Positions 30,779 to 43,749 are shown, numbered from the stretch's first letter. The stretch is 64,000 nucleotides of DNA from Ashinkailepas kermadecensis (GCA_034440615.1 JAOTOM010005126.1:556001-620000); one strand, 5' to 3'. Translations and numbers: made by a program. Notes: generated by a model from the letters alone, not told the origin.

Positions 30779-31381
30779 GCTGTTGTCCAGCGAACATTGG
30801 ACTGAAATTCTGCAGTCGCATTGGAATTATCCGAGCGAGTGATGTGATCACCATCACGTCAACAAACTCTTCTTTTCACAAATTCTTTTTCACAAATCTA
30901 TGGCCACCCCAGAAAGCATTCGGATTAAATCTAGAAATGGTCGGATGGGTCTGGTGGGAAAATTCCGGTGAGTGGTGCTGTGTGCGCAAAACGGGAAACA
31001 ACGCAATATTTGCCTAAAATCCGCTTTAGCTGGCCGAAGCAAATAAAGTGTCTGAGCCAGTTGGATGTTGATGCGGCGAATAGCGGAGCAATAATGCATG
31101 ACATTGCATCATATGTTTGGGTTCAATGCATGAAGCGCCTATCAGGCTTAATATTCATGGATAGCAACCCTCGACGAGCCGGCTGGCAAATCTTGAAAAC
31201 CAGCTTTCGAACCATGTATACTAGAAACACAAGAGAGATGCCATTGGCAAGCCAATATAACTTAGAGCTTATATCACAGATTATTTCTTCATTTTCAGCC
31301 ATTCTCAAGTCATTGGTAATACCAGTTCAAATCAGTGACCTTTGTTCAAACCTTTGTCTTGTAGAATGGCCTGGGTACAAA
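30779..31381. other. Unassigned sequence
   Basis: A plus-strand frame runs through 30968-31579 but has no recognisable domain and ends in the (TA)n tract. It is left uncalled. Confidence 0.5.
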
Positions 31382-31392
31382 GATATATATAG

Positions 31393-31443
<51 letters not shown>

Positions 31444-31505
31444 TATATATATATGTATATATATATATACACATATATATATATATATGCATATATACAT
31501 ATATT
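31382..31505. repeat. Interrupted (TA)n microsatellite
   Basis: AT alternation is interrupted by single G and C bases (ATAGATAT, ATGTAT, ACACAT, ATGCAT). Confidence 0.95.
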
Positions 31506-33223
31506 TCCTTGCGTCCTTTCAGCATACAGATTCAAGCAAAATGTGTACATCTGCTTGCTATCCAAAAATTGGAAGGTAGGGTCAGATCATACCACATCAA
31601 GCCGTATTGTCAGGTCAGGTAAGTTCAAGCTTGAATATCCCAGGTACTTCACATGTGAAGCATACAACTTTGCCCAAAAGAAGAACGGATAGGATACTGA
31701 AGCATCTTTGTAGAGTGTCCAGTTTGATGTGATAGGTCAGGCTGCGATATTATATATATTAATGTAACGATCACTTTAGCTTTCGCCTGTGTCTCTGTTC
31801 GGAAAATAATCCCATAGAACTGTAAAATCAGGTCAAATAAGGTTAAATTGCACATGGTCAGGTCATCTCAAGTCATTGGCTGCTATCCGATATCATGTCG
31901 CACGATTTAGGTAGCGCTGAATCCGACTTGTCACACGCCATGTTTGCCTAACTTCAGATCAGCAACCTTGAAAGGAATTAAAATTTAGAGATGGCAGAGT
32001 TGTTCGTCTTGATGAAAGAAAAGCGTGACCTGAGTTTGCTATTGATAGGCTACAACTAGTCTGAATGGAGACACTTTGAAGATTTCGGAATATTTCTGTC
32101 TCTAATCTGTCCGAGGCAAATGACATTTGATTACCTTCATCTTAATTTGCACTAAATATCGAAAACAGATGTATATGAAGTTAACGAAAGATAACGAAGT
32201 CTCTGTGTCTTCTCATTCAGTCGTTATCTCCAGAAAAGAACCTGAAGGAGGCTGTCGAGAGCTTCCGGCCCTGTGATGGTTAAGCATCACCATTAACATG
32301 CTGAATACCTGCACCAAAACTATTACCTTAAGGTATTCGATACACGTATATTGAACATGCGACATGGCAAGTATTTCAGCAACTTGAAACAATCCGTCTA
32401 CTTTCTCTGCTGGTCATTGTCGCAACAAAATGTGAAAGGCTCACGCGTGTTGAATTATGTTTCTTGTACATGCCTCGCTGCTCCGTTACGATTTCACTTT
32501 AAAAACTTGTTGAATCTCGGGCAGGCTAATTGATAATGTTCTGATGTATTGAGTTGCATGCTTGCACACATAATTATGTCCGTGATGTGATTTGGATATC
32601 ATTTGAGTCTAGGAATCGACGGCAAACATGCGTAAAATTGAGGGCGTTTTTTCCCTTCAAAGCTTGAAGATATTAGCTTTGAAATCGAATGCTGAGCACC
32701 ACTGATGACGGTCCTATACACTTCGTTTTTGCCACCGTCGAGATAGACTATCCTTCACCAAATTCGTTGGCGTGAATTAAACAAGGACTACTAACGATGG
32801 CTAGATACACAATATCATAATGATGGCATGATAGCATATTAACGAAGATAATAGGAAAGAAACCTGCAGTCGCAATGGACGCAATAGTCCTTGTAACAGT
32901 TATTGTCTAATAGTATATATTCTTGCCAACAGGCGTGCAGCTATCATTCTGAAAGCCACAGCAAATGCAATCAAGTAGCCAGCTGGGTAAATTTAAGAGA
33001 AATGACTTTCGTAAAAAGCATGAAGCCATAAAACGCCCTAGGTAAGTGTGTCTTACTGACCAGGTATATTGATACAAGTATGTTTCATAGAGAATAGTTA
33101 CAGGTACGTTTTCCGAGCTAATCGTACAGTTATTCAGAGAGCCTACTCTATATATAGGTGCGATTTATCGTATCACGCACCAGGAAGTCCAACGTATGTA
33201 ACCACTACCGATAATTGGAACAT
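31506..33223. other. Unassigned sequence
   Basis: I see no recognisable gene or repeat of note. GGTCAGGT-type strings occur near 31610 and 31850. Confidence 0.55.
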
Positions 33224-34865
33224 ACGAGAGACTATACGAGGGCGGACGAGGCCACAGCTTCCTTTCGATACATCAAAGACGCGATGGTCGACGCCATTCG
33301 CCTGGCGCACCCGGTGCCCCACTCCCCGCTCAATGTACAGGTGGACGCATCCAGTACTGCCCTCGGGGCGGTGCTACAGCAGCACGTCAACGGCGAGTGG
33401 CAGCCCCTGGCCTTTCACACACCTACTCCGGCGAGGACGTGCCACACCACGTTCGGCAGGGATCTCCTGGTTGTCCACGTGGCGCTCCACAAGTTCCGCC
33501 ACGCCGTGGAAGGTCGGTCACTCATCGTGTTCGCCGACCATAAGCCCCTCGTGCACACTGTTGGTGCACACAATCGCGGACCGCCACTCGCCGAGAATGA
33601 CTCGCCACCTGGATTGCTTGTCCAGTTTACGACGGACGTGCACCACTTTCCCGGCCGTCACGGCACAGCGGCCGCCGCGCTGACGCGACCGGGGGCGATG
33701 ATCTCGTTCCCCCAGCCACCGCTGGATGACTTCAACGCCAGGCCTGAGGCCCAGCGAAAGGACCCAGACTCGCCAGCTTTCCGCAAGTCTAAGCTCTCCC
33801 CCCAGCTGCATGACCTGGCGCACACTGGAGCTGATCAACAACCGGTTCGTGCGGCCCAACCTGCGCAATGACGTCCGTACATCTGCGTCAGCTGCCAGCG
33901 CTCCAAGGTGCACGAGCACACTAAGGCCCCGGTAGACGCATTCAAGACACCCGGCGAACGGTTTATCGCAGTTCACGTGGACCTTGTTGGACCGCTCCCG
34001 CCGTCAGATGGACACACGCATCTGCTCACCTGCGTGATCCGCCTAACCCGCTGGGTGGAAGCGACACCTCTGAGCGACACTTCTGAGCGACACTCACACA
34101 CCCGCTGTTGCCCGCGCCTTCGTGAGCGGGTGGGTCGCTCGGCTCGGCGTGCCCAGCCACGTCATGACCGGCCGTGGAGGTCCGTTCGAGTCTGCCCTGT
34201 GGACCGAGCTGTGGCACCTGCTGGGCTGTGAGCGCCGCCGTACCATCAGTTATCACAGCAAGGGGACGGTCCGGTGGAAGGTGTGTACCGTCAGCTGAAG
34301 ATTGTGCTGACGGCAAGTCTGCCCTGTGGACCGAGCTGTGGCACCTGCTGGGCTGTGAGCGCCGCCGTACCATCAGTTATCACAGCTAGGGGACGGTCCG
34401 GTGGAAGGTGTGTACCGTCAGCTGAAGATTGCGCTGACGGCAAGTCTGCCCTGTGGACCGAGCTGTGGCACCTGCTGGGCTGTGAGCGCCGCCGTACCAT
34501 CAGTTATCACAGCTAGGGGACGGTCCGGTGGAAGGTGTGTACCGTCAGCTGAAGACTGCGCTGACGGCAAGTCTGCCCTGTGGACCGAGCTGTGGCACCT
34601 GCTGGGCTGTGAGCGCCGCCGTACCATCAGTTATCACAGCTAGGGGACGGTCCGGTGGAAGGTGTGTACCGTCAGCTGAAGATTGCGCTGACGGCAAGCG
34701 GACAGCCCAGATGGACTGACGCGCTGCCCATCGTCCTGCTGGGCATGAGGTCCGCCACCAAAGCCGATCTCGGTGTACGGCCGCAGACCTAGTGTATGGC
34801 GCGCCCTCCGCCTGTCAGGGCAATTGTTCATGCTGTCGCCTGCGGCAGGGGCCTGATGCCAGTCT
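33224..34865 (+). pseudogene. Ty3/gypsy pol remnant: RNase H, integrase
   Basis: The first 210 codons give an RNase H domain (VQVDASSTALGAVLQQ, FGRDLLVVHVALHKFRHAVE, FADHKPLVHTV). Then comes the pre-integrase region with ICVSCQRSKVHEH, the CxxC half of the HHCC finger. The integrase core follows (FIAVHVDLVGPLPPS, TRWVEATPL, GVPSHVM). Frameshifts occur near 33820, 33880 and 34080. The second catalytic Asp, normally in a TDRG-type motif, reads Gly (TGRGGPF), so the integrase could not work. After the 127-bp tandem expansion, the reading WTDALPIVLLGMRSATKADL is a typical late integrase segment. No reverse transcriptase, gag or LTRs are seen, so this is an internal fragment. Confidence 0.88.
34191..34698. 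repeat. 127-bp tandem expansion inside gypsy integrase
   Basis: TCTGCCCTGTGGACCGAGCT begins at 34191, 34318, 34445 and 34572. Copies differ at a handful of bases (for example CAAGGGG/CTAGGGG). The unit codes for the integrase stretch from ALWTELWHLLGCERRR to the LKxALTA segment. Its length is not a multiple of three, so each copy shifts frame. Confidence 0.95.
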
Positions 34866-35544
34866 AAGTTTGTCAACGGGCACTACAAAATAGTGTCTCT
34901 AGGTACTATTCATGAAATGTCAAAGCATTTGTGATCAGCTTAGCCTCACCTAGCACCTTACCTATCAGTCGAATTGTAACAAATCACACATGACTAATAT
35001 CCCGAGATATTGAGAAAAGCCGGTGAGTGTGTCCACCGCGTATCTGCTACTGTTACTACACAGATAATGAGAGAAAATAAAACATGAACATTTAAAAAAA
35101 AAAGAAGCTTTTGAAGTCGTATCAGAGGTCACCAGCGACCAAAAAGGCCAAATTCGGCATTAATCGTGAGCTGCTAAAAGGTTGGCCATAAAACGCTGGC
35201 TATCGTCGCATGTAGCTCGCTTTCTTCATTTAAAAATGTGTTATGGGTAAAACCGCCTTGTTCTCGCGAACGTGGCGAAACGTTGTTCACTTGCGATTCA
35301 CGGGCGAACGTGGCGAGAGGGTTAACCCACACTGGACTTCGGCGTTTTGCTACTTTCCGTGGCCTAGGGCCAATTGCCACTTGCCACTTTCCGTGCCACC
35401 TCCCAAAATTTTCACAAATCACAAGTAAACAGAGGGAGGTGGGCTATCGGGCCCAGATTATGCGCACAACTGCAGGCATTCAATGCGAAACCATTGGTGT
35501 AAAACTTGTGATGGTTACTGTGACGATTCTTCGGGAATCTGTTT
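34866..35544. other. Unassigned sequence
   Basis: I see nothing recognisable. A short A run lies at 35093-35103. Confidence 0.5.
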
Positions 35545-36212
35545 CGGCGGATTTCGGCAGATTTCGCACTTTCAAATTTGAAACCAATTAGATTGTGAAA
35601 TATGCATGATAGTCTTTGAGATAAGTATCACTGTTTTTCATTCAATTTGAAGTCAATTGAGTGGTGACATGATCAAATAGCATTAACGTGCTTCTTGTAC
35701 AGATCAGGTCAAGTTATGGAAGGTAAATATGTGGTTTGTTTTTTCAAAAACTCATAATGTTGAGCTCTAGATGATAGCAACGAACACCGCAATGGAATTC
35801 AGCACCGAAGAATACCCTATGGAATAGTTTGGATCACCTTTGGTGATCTGACCTTTAACCTGAACTGACAAGATCAATACAGGCACATGGAGTCAAAGCG
35901 GGTCAAGGTTGGTTATAAGGCACGTGTGTGTGCTGATGTCGGATTAAGCGGTCATGTTAATACCACATGGCCGAAAATTGCTTTCGGCACTAAAATTAAA
36001 AACCCCATGTTGACCCTGCGTTGCTTGCTATGCATGATATATGACGCTATGGGATGCTATTGAACGCTATACGAGCATGCCACCCCTCATTGAAATTCGA
36101 TTTAATGTTGAACACGGTAATGTGCATTTCATAAGCGTTTCATGCATAGATCTCCATCTATTTTGGTCCGAATTTGAAAAAGTGCGAAATCTGCGGAAAT
36201 CCGCAGGAACGA
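35545..36212. mobile_element. Non-autonomous element with ~45-bp inverted ends
   Basis: CGGATTTCGGCAGATTTCGC near 35548 is mirrored by GCGAAATCTGCGGAAATCCG near 36184-36203. Weaker inverted similarity continues inward (ACTTTCAAATTTG versus CGAATTTGAAAAAGT). No coding frame and no clear target duplication were seen. Confidence 0.55.
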
Positions 36213-36896
36213 ACATGTTCACGAACTGTTCAAGACCTGACAACATGTTCTCAAATCAGAGACTTGACCTAACCTGGGAACAAGGTTCATACCAATAGTT
36301 CTGCAATGAATAGTCATAGATCTGTGCAGCGTTTCATCGCATTTTATCCAGCCATTTATATAATATGATGGATGAAAAACGCGAACTTGCGTACGGCACC
36401 ACGCGAGTGGGACAAAATGTTCGGTATGAGCTTGCAAAATTCCTTAAGAACCACGACACGTAGAACACTACAATAGCTAAAAACAAAACATTGTACATAA
36501 AAGCGCGCAATCAGAGGCGCAGCCAAGGGGAGCACCCCTCCCCGAACCAAAACAATTGCACTAGATGAACAAAATTTTGGGATGTTCACCACGCCAAACA
36601 AGGAATTATCGGTGCGCTTCGTGCAAGTCGCTCCGTTCGATTTGTTCCCAATACAGAATCATTCGCGTCGCTTTGCCATCAGGCAGCACAATTCCCAATT
36701 AACCGCGCGTCGAAAAAAATTAGTCGCCCGAGAAACAACACATTGTCGTTAACGTCAGCTACTACGATATCGAAAAATAGATGTCTCAGCACAGCCCCGC
36801 CACACTTGCCGCGATACGTTCCGTTTCCCCTGCGCAATGCTCTTAGCCAGCCAGATGACAAATCCCATCTCGTCCCAACTCAGTTTCATTCCTGGA
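36213..36896. other. Unassigned sequence
   Basis: I see nothing recognisable in this stretch. Confidence 0.5.
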
Positions 36897-36998
36897 CTGT
36901 GCCGCTGTACACCCAATCACTGCGGTACAGTGGTAGTGAGGACTGCACTGTGCCGCCATACACGTCATCATTGCGGCACAGTAGTAGTGAGCAGTTTG
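36897..36998. repeat. ~51-bp duplication, diverged
   Basis: Two copies contain CTGTGCCGC, ACAC, ATCACTGCGG or ATCATTGCGG, and ACAGT...GTAGTGAG. Each is internally palindromic (CTGTGCCGC against GCGGCACAG). Confidence 0.7.
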
Positions 36999-37839
36999 TA
37001 GTGAATCGCTCAACCTAACCGCCACCTATTGTTGGATCTTGCTGATCAATTTAACTGGTCACGGGGAGCGAGGCGAGAGGTGGGGAAATGAGTGTATTCA
37101 CTTTATTTTGCATAAAGTTGTTGTATCTACGAATCTCAACGCTCTGTAAGCTCAAAGCAAAACAGCCAGTCAGAGCAGACTGGGTATAGGTCATGGGAGG
37201 AGGGGCTGGACATAGGCAATGGACGTAGGGATGTTTGAAAAGTGGAGGGGCTGGTCAGGTCTAAATAGTAATCGGGCACGTGAGGGAGGGGATAGAGTAT
37301 GAAAATTGCCAAGCTCCTGACAATGCAAGGTATTATATTCCGGCGAAAATTCCCACATATCAGCAGATTTACCACGTGCCACCAAATAATACAGTCTTCG
37401 TTTCAATCATGTCGCATTTATTTCAATTTAAATGTAAATTTTACAACTCTGACAGAACAGAAATTAACCATAAAGTACACCTCATGTGTTTATATTACTA
37501 ATGTCATGGCCAAGCAATTTACAAACACAGAACACATGTAGGTGCTATTAGCTTTCTTTCATCCGATAGGTAATGCAACGAATCGTTGTTCCTCTCCAAC
37601 TTAGCTTGCAATTAATCATCTTTCGATCCTTCATGATAATTACCAGAAAAAAACACGCTTGCTATGCACATCAAGCCTATAGCAAATCTACCACAATGAA
37701 ACCATTCACATACTAGCATGTGATGTTTCCAAATTGAGTGGAAGTCTGCAGAAAGATGTTCATTTTTATATTCTACAGCAATGTTATAAGATAGACGTCT
37801 CACGCAATACAATGGTTTTATGCGGTGTCTTACGTCACG
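36999..37839. other. Unassigned sequence
   Basis: No recognised coding or repeat structure is present. Confidence 0.5.
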
Positions 37840-40545
37840 TCATGCCCAGCAGTCACTGCCCGTCCCATCCGATAGTCACTGTCCTTCCGGTCCGTGATAC
37901 TCGGTAGTCACTGTCCGTCCGGTCCTTCACACCCGGCAGTCACTGCCCGTCCGGTCCTTCACACCCGGCAGTCACTGTCCGTCCGGTCCTTCACACCCGG
38001 TAGTCACTGTCCGTCCGGTCCTTCACACTCGGCAGTCACTGTCCGTCCGGTCCTTCACACTCGGTAGTCACTGTCCGTCCGGTCCTTCACACCCGGCAGT
38101 CACTGTCCGTCCGGTCCTTCACACTCGGCAGTCACTGTCCGTCCGGTCCTTCACACCCGGCAGTCACTGTCCGTCCGGTCCTTCACACTCGGTAGTCACT
38201 GTCCGTCCGGTCCTTCACACCCGGCAGTCACTGTCCGTCCGGTCCTTCACACTCGGTAGTCACTGTCCGTCCGGTCCTTCACACTCGGCAGTCACTGTCC
38301 GTCCGGTCCTTCACACCCGGCAGTCACTGTCCGTCCGGTCCTTCACACCCGGCAGTCACTGTCCGTCCGGTCCTTCACACTCGGTAGTCACTGTCCGTCC
38401 GGTCCTTCACACCCGGCAGTCACTGTCCGTCAGGTCCTTCACACCCGGCAGTCACTGCCCGTCCGGTCCTTCACACCCGGCAGTCACTGTCCGTCCGGTC
38501 CGTGATACTCGGTAGTCACTGCCCGTCCGGTCCTTCACACCCGGCAGTCACTGCCCGTCCGATCCTTCACACCCGGCAGTCACTGTCCGTCCGGTCCTTC
38601 ACACCCGGCAGTCACTGTCCGTCCGGTCCGTGATACTCGGTAGTCACTGCCCGTCCGGTCCTTCACACCCGGCATTCACTGCCCGTCCGGACCTTCACAC
38701 CCGGCAGACACTGTCCGTCCGGTCCTTCACACTCGGTAGTCACTGTCCGTCCGGTCCTTCACACCCGGCAGTCACTGTCCGTCCGGTCCTTCACACCCGG
38801 CAGTCACTGTCCGTCCGGTCCTTCACACTCGGTAGTCACTGTCCGTCCGGTCCTTCACACCCGGCAGTCACTGTCCGTCCGGTCCTTCACACTCGGTAGT
38901 CACTGTCCGTCCGGTCCTTCACACCCGGCAGTCACTGTCCGTCCGGTCCTTCACACCCGGCAGTCACTGTCCGTCCGGTCCTTCACACCCGGCAGTCACT
39001 GTCCGTCCGGTCCTTCACACCCGGCAGTCACTGTCCGTCCGGTCCTTCACACTCGGCAGTCACTGTCCGTCCGGTCCTTCACACCCGGCAGTCACTGTCC
39101 GTCAGGTCCTTCACACTCGGTAGTCACTGTCCGTCCGGTCCTTCACACTCGGTAGTCACTGTCCGTCCGGTCCTTCACACCCGGCAGTCACTGTCCGTCC
39201 GGTCCTTCACACCCGGCAGTCACTGTCCGTCCGGTCCTTCACACCCGGCAGTCACTGTCCGTCAGGTCCTTCACACTCGGTAGTCACTGTCCGTCCGGTC
39301 CTTCACACTCGGTAGTCACTGTCCGTCCGGTCCTTCACACCCGGCAGTCACTGTCCGTCCGGTCCTTCACACCCGGCAGACACTGCCCGTCCGGCCCGTC
39401 ATACTCGGTAGTCACTGTCCGTCCGGTCCTTCACACCCGGCAGTCACTGTCCGTCCGGTCCTTCACACCCGGCAGTCACTGTCCGTCCGGTCCTTCACAC
39501 CCGGCAGTCACTGTCCGTCCGGTCCTTCACACTCGGTAGTCACTGTCCGTCCGGTCCTTCACACTCGGTAGTCACTGTCCGTCAGGTCCTTCACACTCGG
39601 TAGTCACTGTCCGTCCGGTCCTTCACACCCGGCAGTCACTGTCCGTCCGGTCCTTCACACCCGGCAGTCACTGTCCGTCCGGTCCTTCACACCCGGCAGT
39701 CACTGTCCGTCCGGTCCTTCACACCCGGCAGTCACTGTCCGTCCGGTCCTTCACACTCGGTAGTCACTGTCCGTCCGGTCCTTCACACCCGGCAGTCACT
39801 GTCCGTCCGGTCCTTCACACCCGGCAGTCACTGTCCGTCCGGTCCTTCACACTCGGTAGTCACTGTCCGTCCGGTCCTTCACACCCGGCAGTCACTGTCC
39901 GTCCGGTCCTTCACACTCGGTAGTCACTGTCCGTCCGGTCCTTCACACTCGGTAGTCACTGTCCGTCAGGTCCTTCACACTCGGTAGTCACTGTCCGTCC
40001 GGTCCTTCACACCCGGCAGTCACTGTCCGTCCGGTCCTTCACACCCGGCAGTCACTGTCCGTCCGGTCCTTCACACCCGGCAGTCACTGTCCGTCCGGTC
40101 CTTCACACCCGGCAGTCACTGTCCGTCCGGTCCTTCACACTCGGTAGTCACTGTCCGTCCGGTCCTTCACACCCGGCAGTCACTGTCCGTCCGGTCCTTC
40201 ATACCCGGCAGTCACTGTCCGTCCGGTCCTTCACACCCGGCAGTCACTGTCCGTCCGGTCCTTCACACTAGGTAGTCACTGCCCGTCCGGTCCTTCACAC
40301 CCGGCAGTCACTGTCCGTCAGGTCCTTCACACTCGGTAGTCACTGCCCGTCCGGTCCTTCACACCCGGCAGTCACTGTCCGTCAGGTCCTTCACACTCGG
40401 TAGTCACTGCCCGTCCGGTCCTTCACACCCGGCAGTCACTGTCCGTCCGGTCCTTCACACCCGGCAGTCACTGCCCGTCCGGCCCGTGATACTCGGTAGT
40501 CACTGTCCGCCCGGCCCTTCATACCCGATAGCCGCAGCCTCGTTG
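37840..40545. repeat. 32-bp satellite, about 83 copies
   Basis: The unit is CACTGTCCGTCCGGTCCTTC plus ACACCCGGCAGT. The two common variants end in ACACCCGGCAG or ACACTCGGTAG. A rarer GTCAGG variant falls at 38429, 39101, 39261, 39581, 39965, 40317 and 40381, all but the first separated by whole multiples of 32. The edges carry CGTGATACTCGG variants. There are no spacers between units, so this is not a CRISPR array. Confidence 0.97.
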
Positions 40546-40702
40546 GGTCTGTAAAGGCCTATTCACGCCGCCACCGGACCGGAAAATGTCCGTTCCGTCC
40601 GCCGGACCGTACACTATTCAGCAGCCATTTCCTCCCCCGGAGCGGTTCACGCCCGGCGGTCTCGGCCGGCTCTGCCGTGACGTCATCCGCACATGGGTAG
40701 CG

Positions 40703-40800
40703 CACCCGTCACCGTTGTGCCCGTATTCGCACCCGTCACCGTTGTGCCCGTATTCACACCCGTCACCGTTGTACCCGTATTCGCACCCGTCACCGTTGTG
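40703..40800. repeat. 27-bp tandem repeat, four copies
   Basis: CACCCGTCACCGTTGTGCCC plus GTATTCG starts at 40703, 40730, 40757 and 40784. Confidence 0.92.
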
Positions 40801-42020
40801 GGGGCGATGTGCGGTGAATTCGCAATTCAGATTACAGTTCTTTCGTTTTTTTGGCAGTTAAGGAACTAAATACACACAGAAAGGTAATGTGGTAGGTAAG
40901 TTCTGTTTAGGAAAACGTTGACAAATTGTAAATGCTGAAAACAATGATATCATGGAGAAAAGTAAGAGAGCTACTCACCATGTGAGCGTAGCAATACACC
41001 ATGCAATCTGAAATTGAATTTATTGAAATTGCTATCAGTTCAAACTGCAACAGCCTGCCACAACATGTGGAACTGCATTTTCAAAGTATGTGTTCAGTTG
41101 AAGATGCTGATACATCTTGAGAAGAGTAGGATATATGTACGGCTGTAATGCGGTGGCCCAACAACACACCCCTCTTTGCAATAGCGCGCTCATGACACAA
41201 GAGACACATGGCTGCATCACAACACGCGCATGCGCAGACAACTCTCGGACGATGGTGTACAGCGCGGCTCAAAGGAAAATGAACAAAATGTCCCGATCCC
41301 AATCCACCCTCTACGCCCCACACCCCAAACAGGAACCGTCCGGACTGGCAACTGTTCGCTACTTCATCACCTAAGGCCTGTCAACAACTCTGCAACTTCA
41401 GCTCTACTGCAAATCCACTCAGCTCTGCTCATCTCTAAACGCTCATCTTCAAGATACTATTCAACTACACTTCCCATCGACTCTCTACAAGTCAACTCTA
41501 CTCTTCCTTTATTGTCTACCACCTTCAACTCAATACCCCCTGCTCCACATTGTTCTACCTCTACCCCTTACACAACCACACACTCAGCAAAATACACAGC
41601 AACAGCCGACATCACCAACACGGTGGCAGTCCAGCAAAGTTCACCACACACACAAGCATACACACTTTGACGAACTGACAGTCCAGCGGCCGAGCCGAAA
41701 CTTTTGCCATGCATGGGTAAAATGCCGGTCTGCCATCTGGATTTTCTCCGGTCCAGTGGCGGTGAGAGCAGGGTTTGGAACTGCACTGCGGCTGGTCTGC
41801 TGACTGGTACGCATAATCAGTAGTCACAAATATTCCCCTCGGTCGACGTTCACTCAGCTAGGCATCAAGGGAATAACATGAATTGAAATAGAACATGACT
41901 TATCACGAGATCCCAGAACATACTTCACCCTAGTCTGGATCTAAGGTTTTTCAGCTTGTGACTCCCTCCAATGCACTATGAGTGTGGTCATGCATCGCAT
42001 CTTTCTGTCGCATGCTTTCG

Positions 42021-42023
<3 letters not shown>
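40801..42023. other. Unassigned sequence
   Basis: A 146-residue serine/threonine-rich frame at 41230-41670 has no recognisable domain and is not called. Confidence 0.5.
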
Positions 42024-42080
<57 letters not shown>

Positions 42081-42160
42081 ATACATATATATATATACAT
42101 ATATACATCTCAATGAATATGGAATGATCAATGGGTGTATATATATATATATATATTGTT
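42024..42160. repeat. (TA)n tracts
   Basis: A long AT alternation (about 42022-42077) is followed by shorter tracts at 42086-42100 and 42138-42156, with TGTATACATA interruptions. Confidence 0.95.
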
Positions 42161-42400
42161 ATGTCAATTTCAATATCAGCGGGGCGAAGTTCATAAACGT
42201 GTCTAGTGATTTCATAGGGAATGTGGGGATTGGTCCCCCTCTGGCTCCCAACAGTCCGAAAAATGTGGGGAATCGTGAAGGGCAAAGGGGGGGACCTTCT
42301 TGGCGCGCACAGTGCACCGAAAATGGCAAACCTTCGAACATCGAATGACAAATGTGAAGTGAAATACTTAGCTCTGCTACCATGATATCTCAGGACTTCC
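42161..42400. other. Unassigned spacer
   Basis: Nothing recognised. Confidence 0.4.
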
Positions 42401-42900
42401 TCTAACGGCTCAGATGGACGGCTCAACTCAGAAGTCCCACTTCAAGCTCTGAGTGGCCTCTCGCATCTCTTTCTTTCACAGCCCGAAAAGAATCTCCACG
42501 CTCGGATGACCCTTTGGCGGCTCAGAGAGTCTCTTTCCCGACTCAGAGACCCACTCAATGCTCAGAGGCCCTTTTCCGGCTTAGGAGGCCCTCTTCAAGC
42601 TCAGAGGTGTGTTCTCTAGGTTCAGATGACCCTCTTTCACCACCAGGGCCCTTGTGATTTCCACGGATCGACGGGCCCTCTCCACACTCAGATAACTCTC
42701 TTCCAGCTCAGGTGAACCATTATGTTTCAGAAACCCTCTGGACCTCGCTCAGAGGGCCTTCTCCTACTTCAAGAGACCGTCCCAAGGCTTACATAGTCCC
42801 TCTCCCGGCTCAGTTGGCCCTCTCCAAGCTCATAGAACCCTCTCCATCTCTTGGAGCCTTCACACAGTTCAAAGAGCTCTCTCCATACCCCTTTTAAAGT
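42401..42900. repeat. Degenerate ~30-bp repeat, CTCAGAGGCCCTCT type
   Basis: Variants of GGCTCAGAGGCCCTCTCC recur about every 28-32 bases with heavy divergence. It resembles in style, though not in exact sequence, the GGGGCCTCC fields at the window ends. Confidence 0.65.
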
Positions 42901-43464
42901 CTGTGAGTGCCTTGGGAAGCGGAAATATCCGCCCAGTGATTTTGCTGAACTTTCCTGCCGGCCATCTACAGCGGAATCCTCCATTTTTATGTGGTAGTAG
43001 ATCAGTAGCAGACAACATGCGCATACACGTTCCTGCGACTTTCTAATTTATTCCTTACTTGTGACGTCCAGAAAAGAGTAGTCGAAATAAAACTTTTTTG
43101 ATTATGACGAGCTGTAGTCTCTAGCGAATGAATATTTTGGTTTTTGACAATATCTACTATTATTAGGGGCTGGGTAAAAATAGTGGTCGAAATCCGAGAA
43201 GTTTTAAATCAGGTGGGGTGGAATATATTCGAGTGGGCCACTACAACCCCAGAGGCCCTCGATCCATGTCTCCCACGCTTTTTCAGAGCAATCGCCAACC
43301 CCGCTCACGAAGAGTGATTCTTCAGGCATATCACAAACAAAGCAATGTTGTGTGAGTTATAGTGGTGTGTTTCTGTAGAAAATTGTATCGGGAAAGGATA
43401 GATTTGAGCTCGCGACTCCGACATCACCCCCTTCCGAGAGCAGTTCAGGCCATCTGCTCACTCA
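42901..43464. other. Unassigned sequence
   Basis: I see nothing recognisable. Confidence 0.5.
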
Positions 43465-43522
43465 GTCACACACATACACATGCACACACATGCACACACA
43501 CACATACACATGCACACACACA

Positions 43523-43572
<50 letters not shown>
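43465..43572. repeat. (CA)n microsatellite
   Basis: CACACA alternation is interrupted by CATACACATG units on the left and is pure from about 43537. Confidence 0.95.
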
Positions 43573-43573
<1 letters not shown>

Positions 43574-43749
43574 CACGTCCTGACGCCAACATCTCGCCGC
43601 CAAATACGTGATTTTGTATGCCGCCTCTCCCTGTCTCGTTCAGTATGTCATACTCAACAGTGGCTGTCAGAAGCGGCGAAAACACTCCGTAGTGGCTGTT
43701 TCGTCCGGCTTCCTGTTGCCGGAACAGCATCGATCATGAAAACAAACGC

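Noticed and set aside
29937..31017. Arginine-rich proteins of 246-338 residues
   Set aside because: They are translations of the 64-bp array in several frames, with no start context or domain.
37840..40545. CRISPR-like direct repeats
   Set aside because: Units are contiguous with no unique spacers and the context is eukaryotic, so it is a satellite.
41230..41670. 146-residue serine/threonine-rich frame
   Set aside because: It has no domain, signal or splice evidence, and its composition follows local CT/CA-rich DNA.
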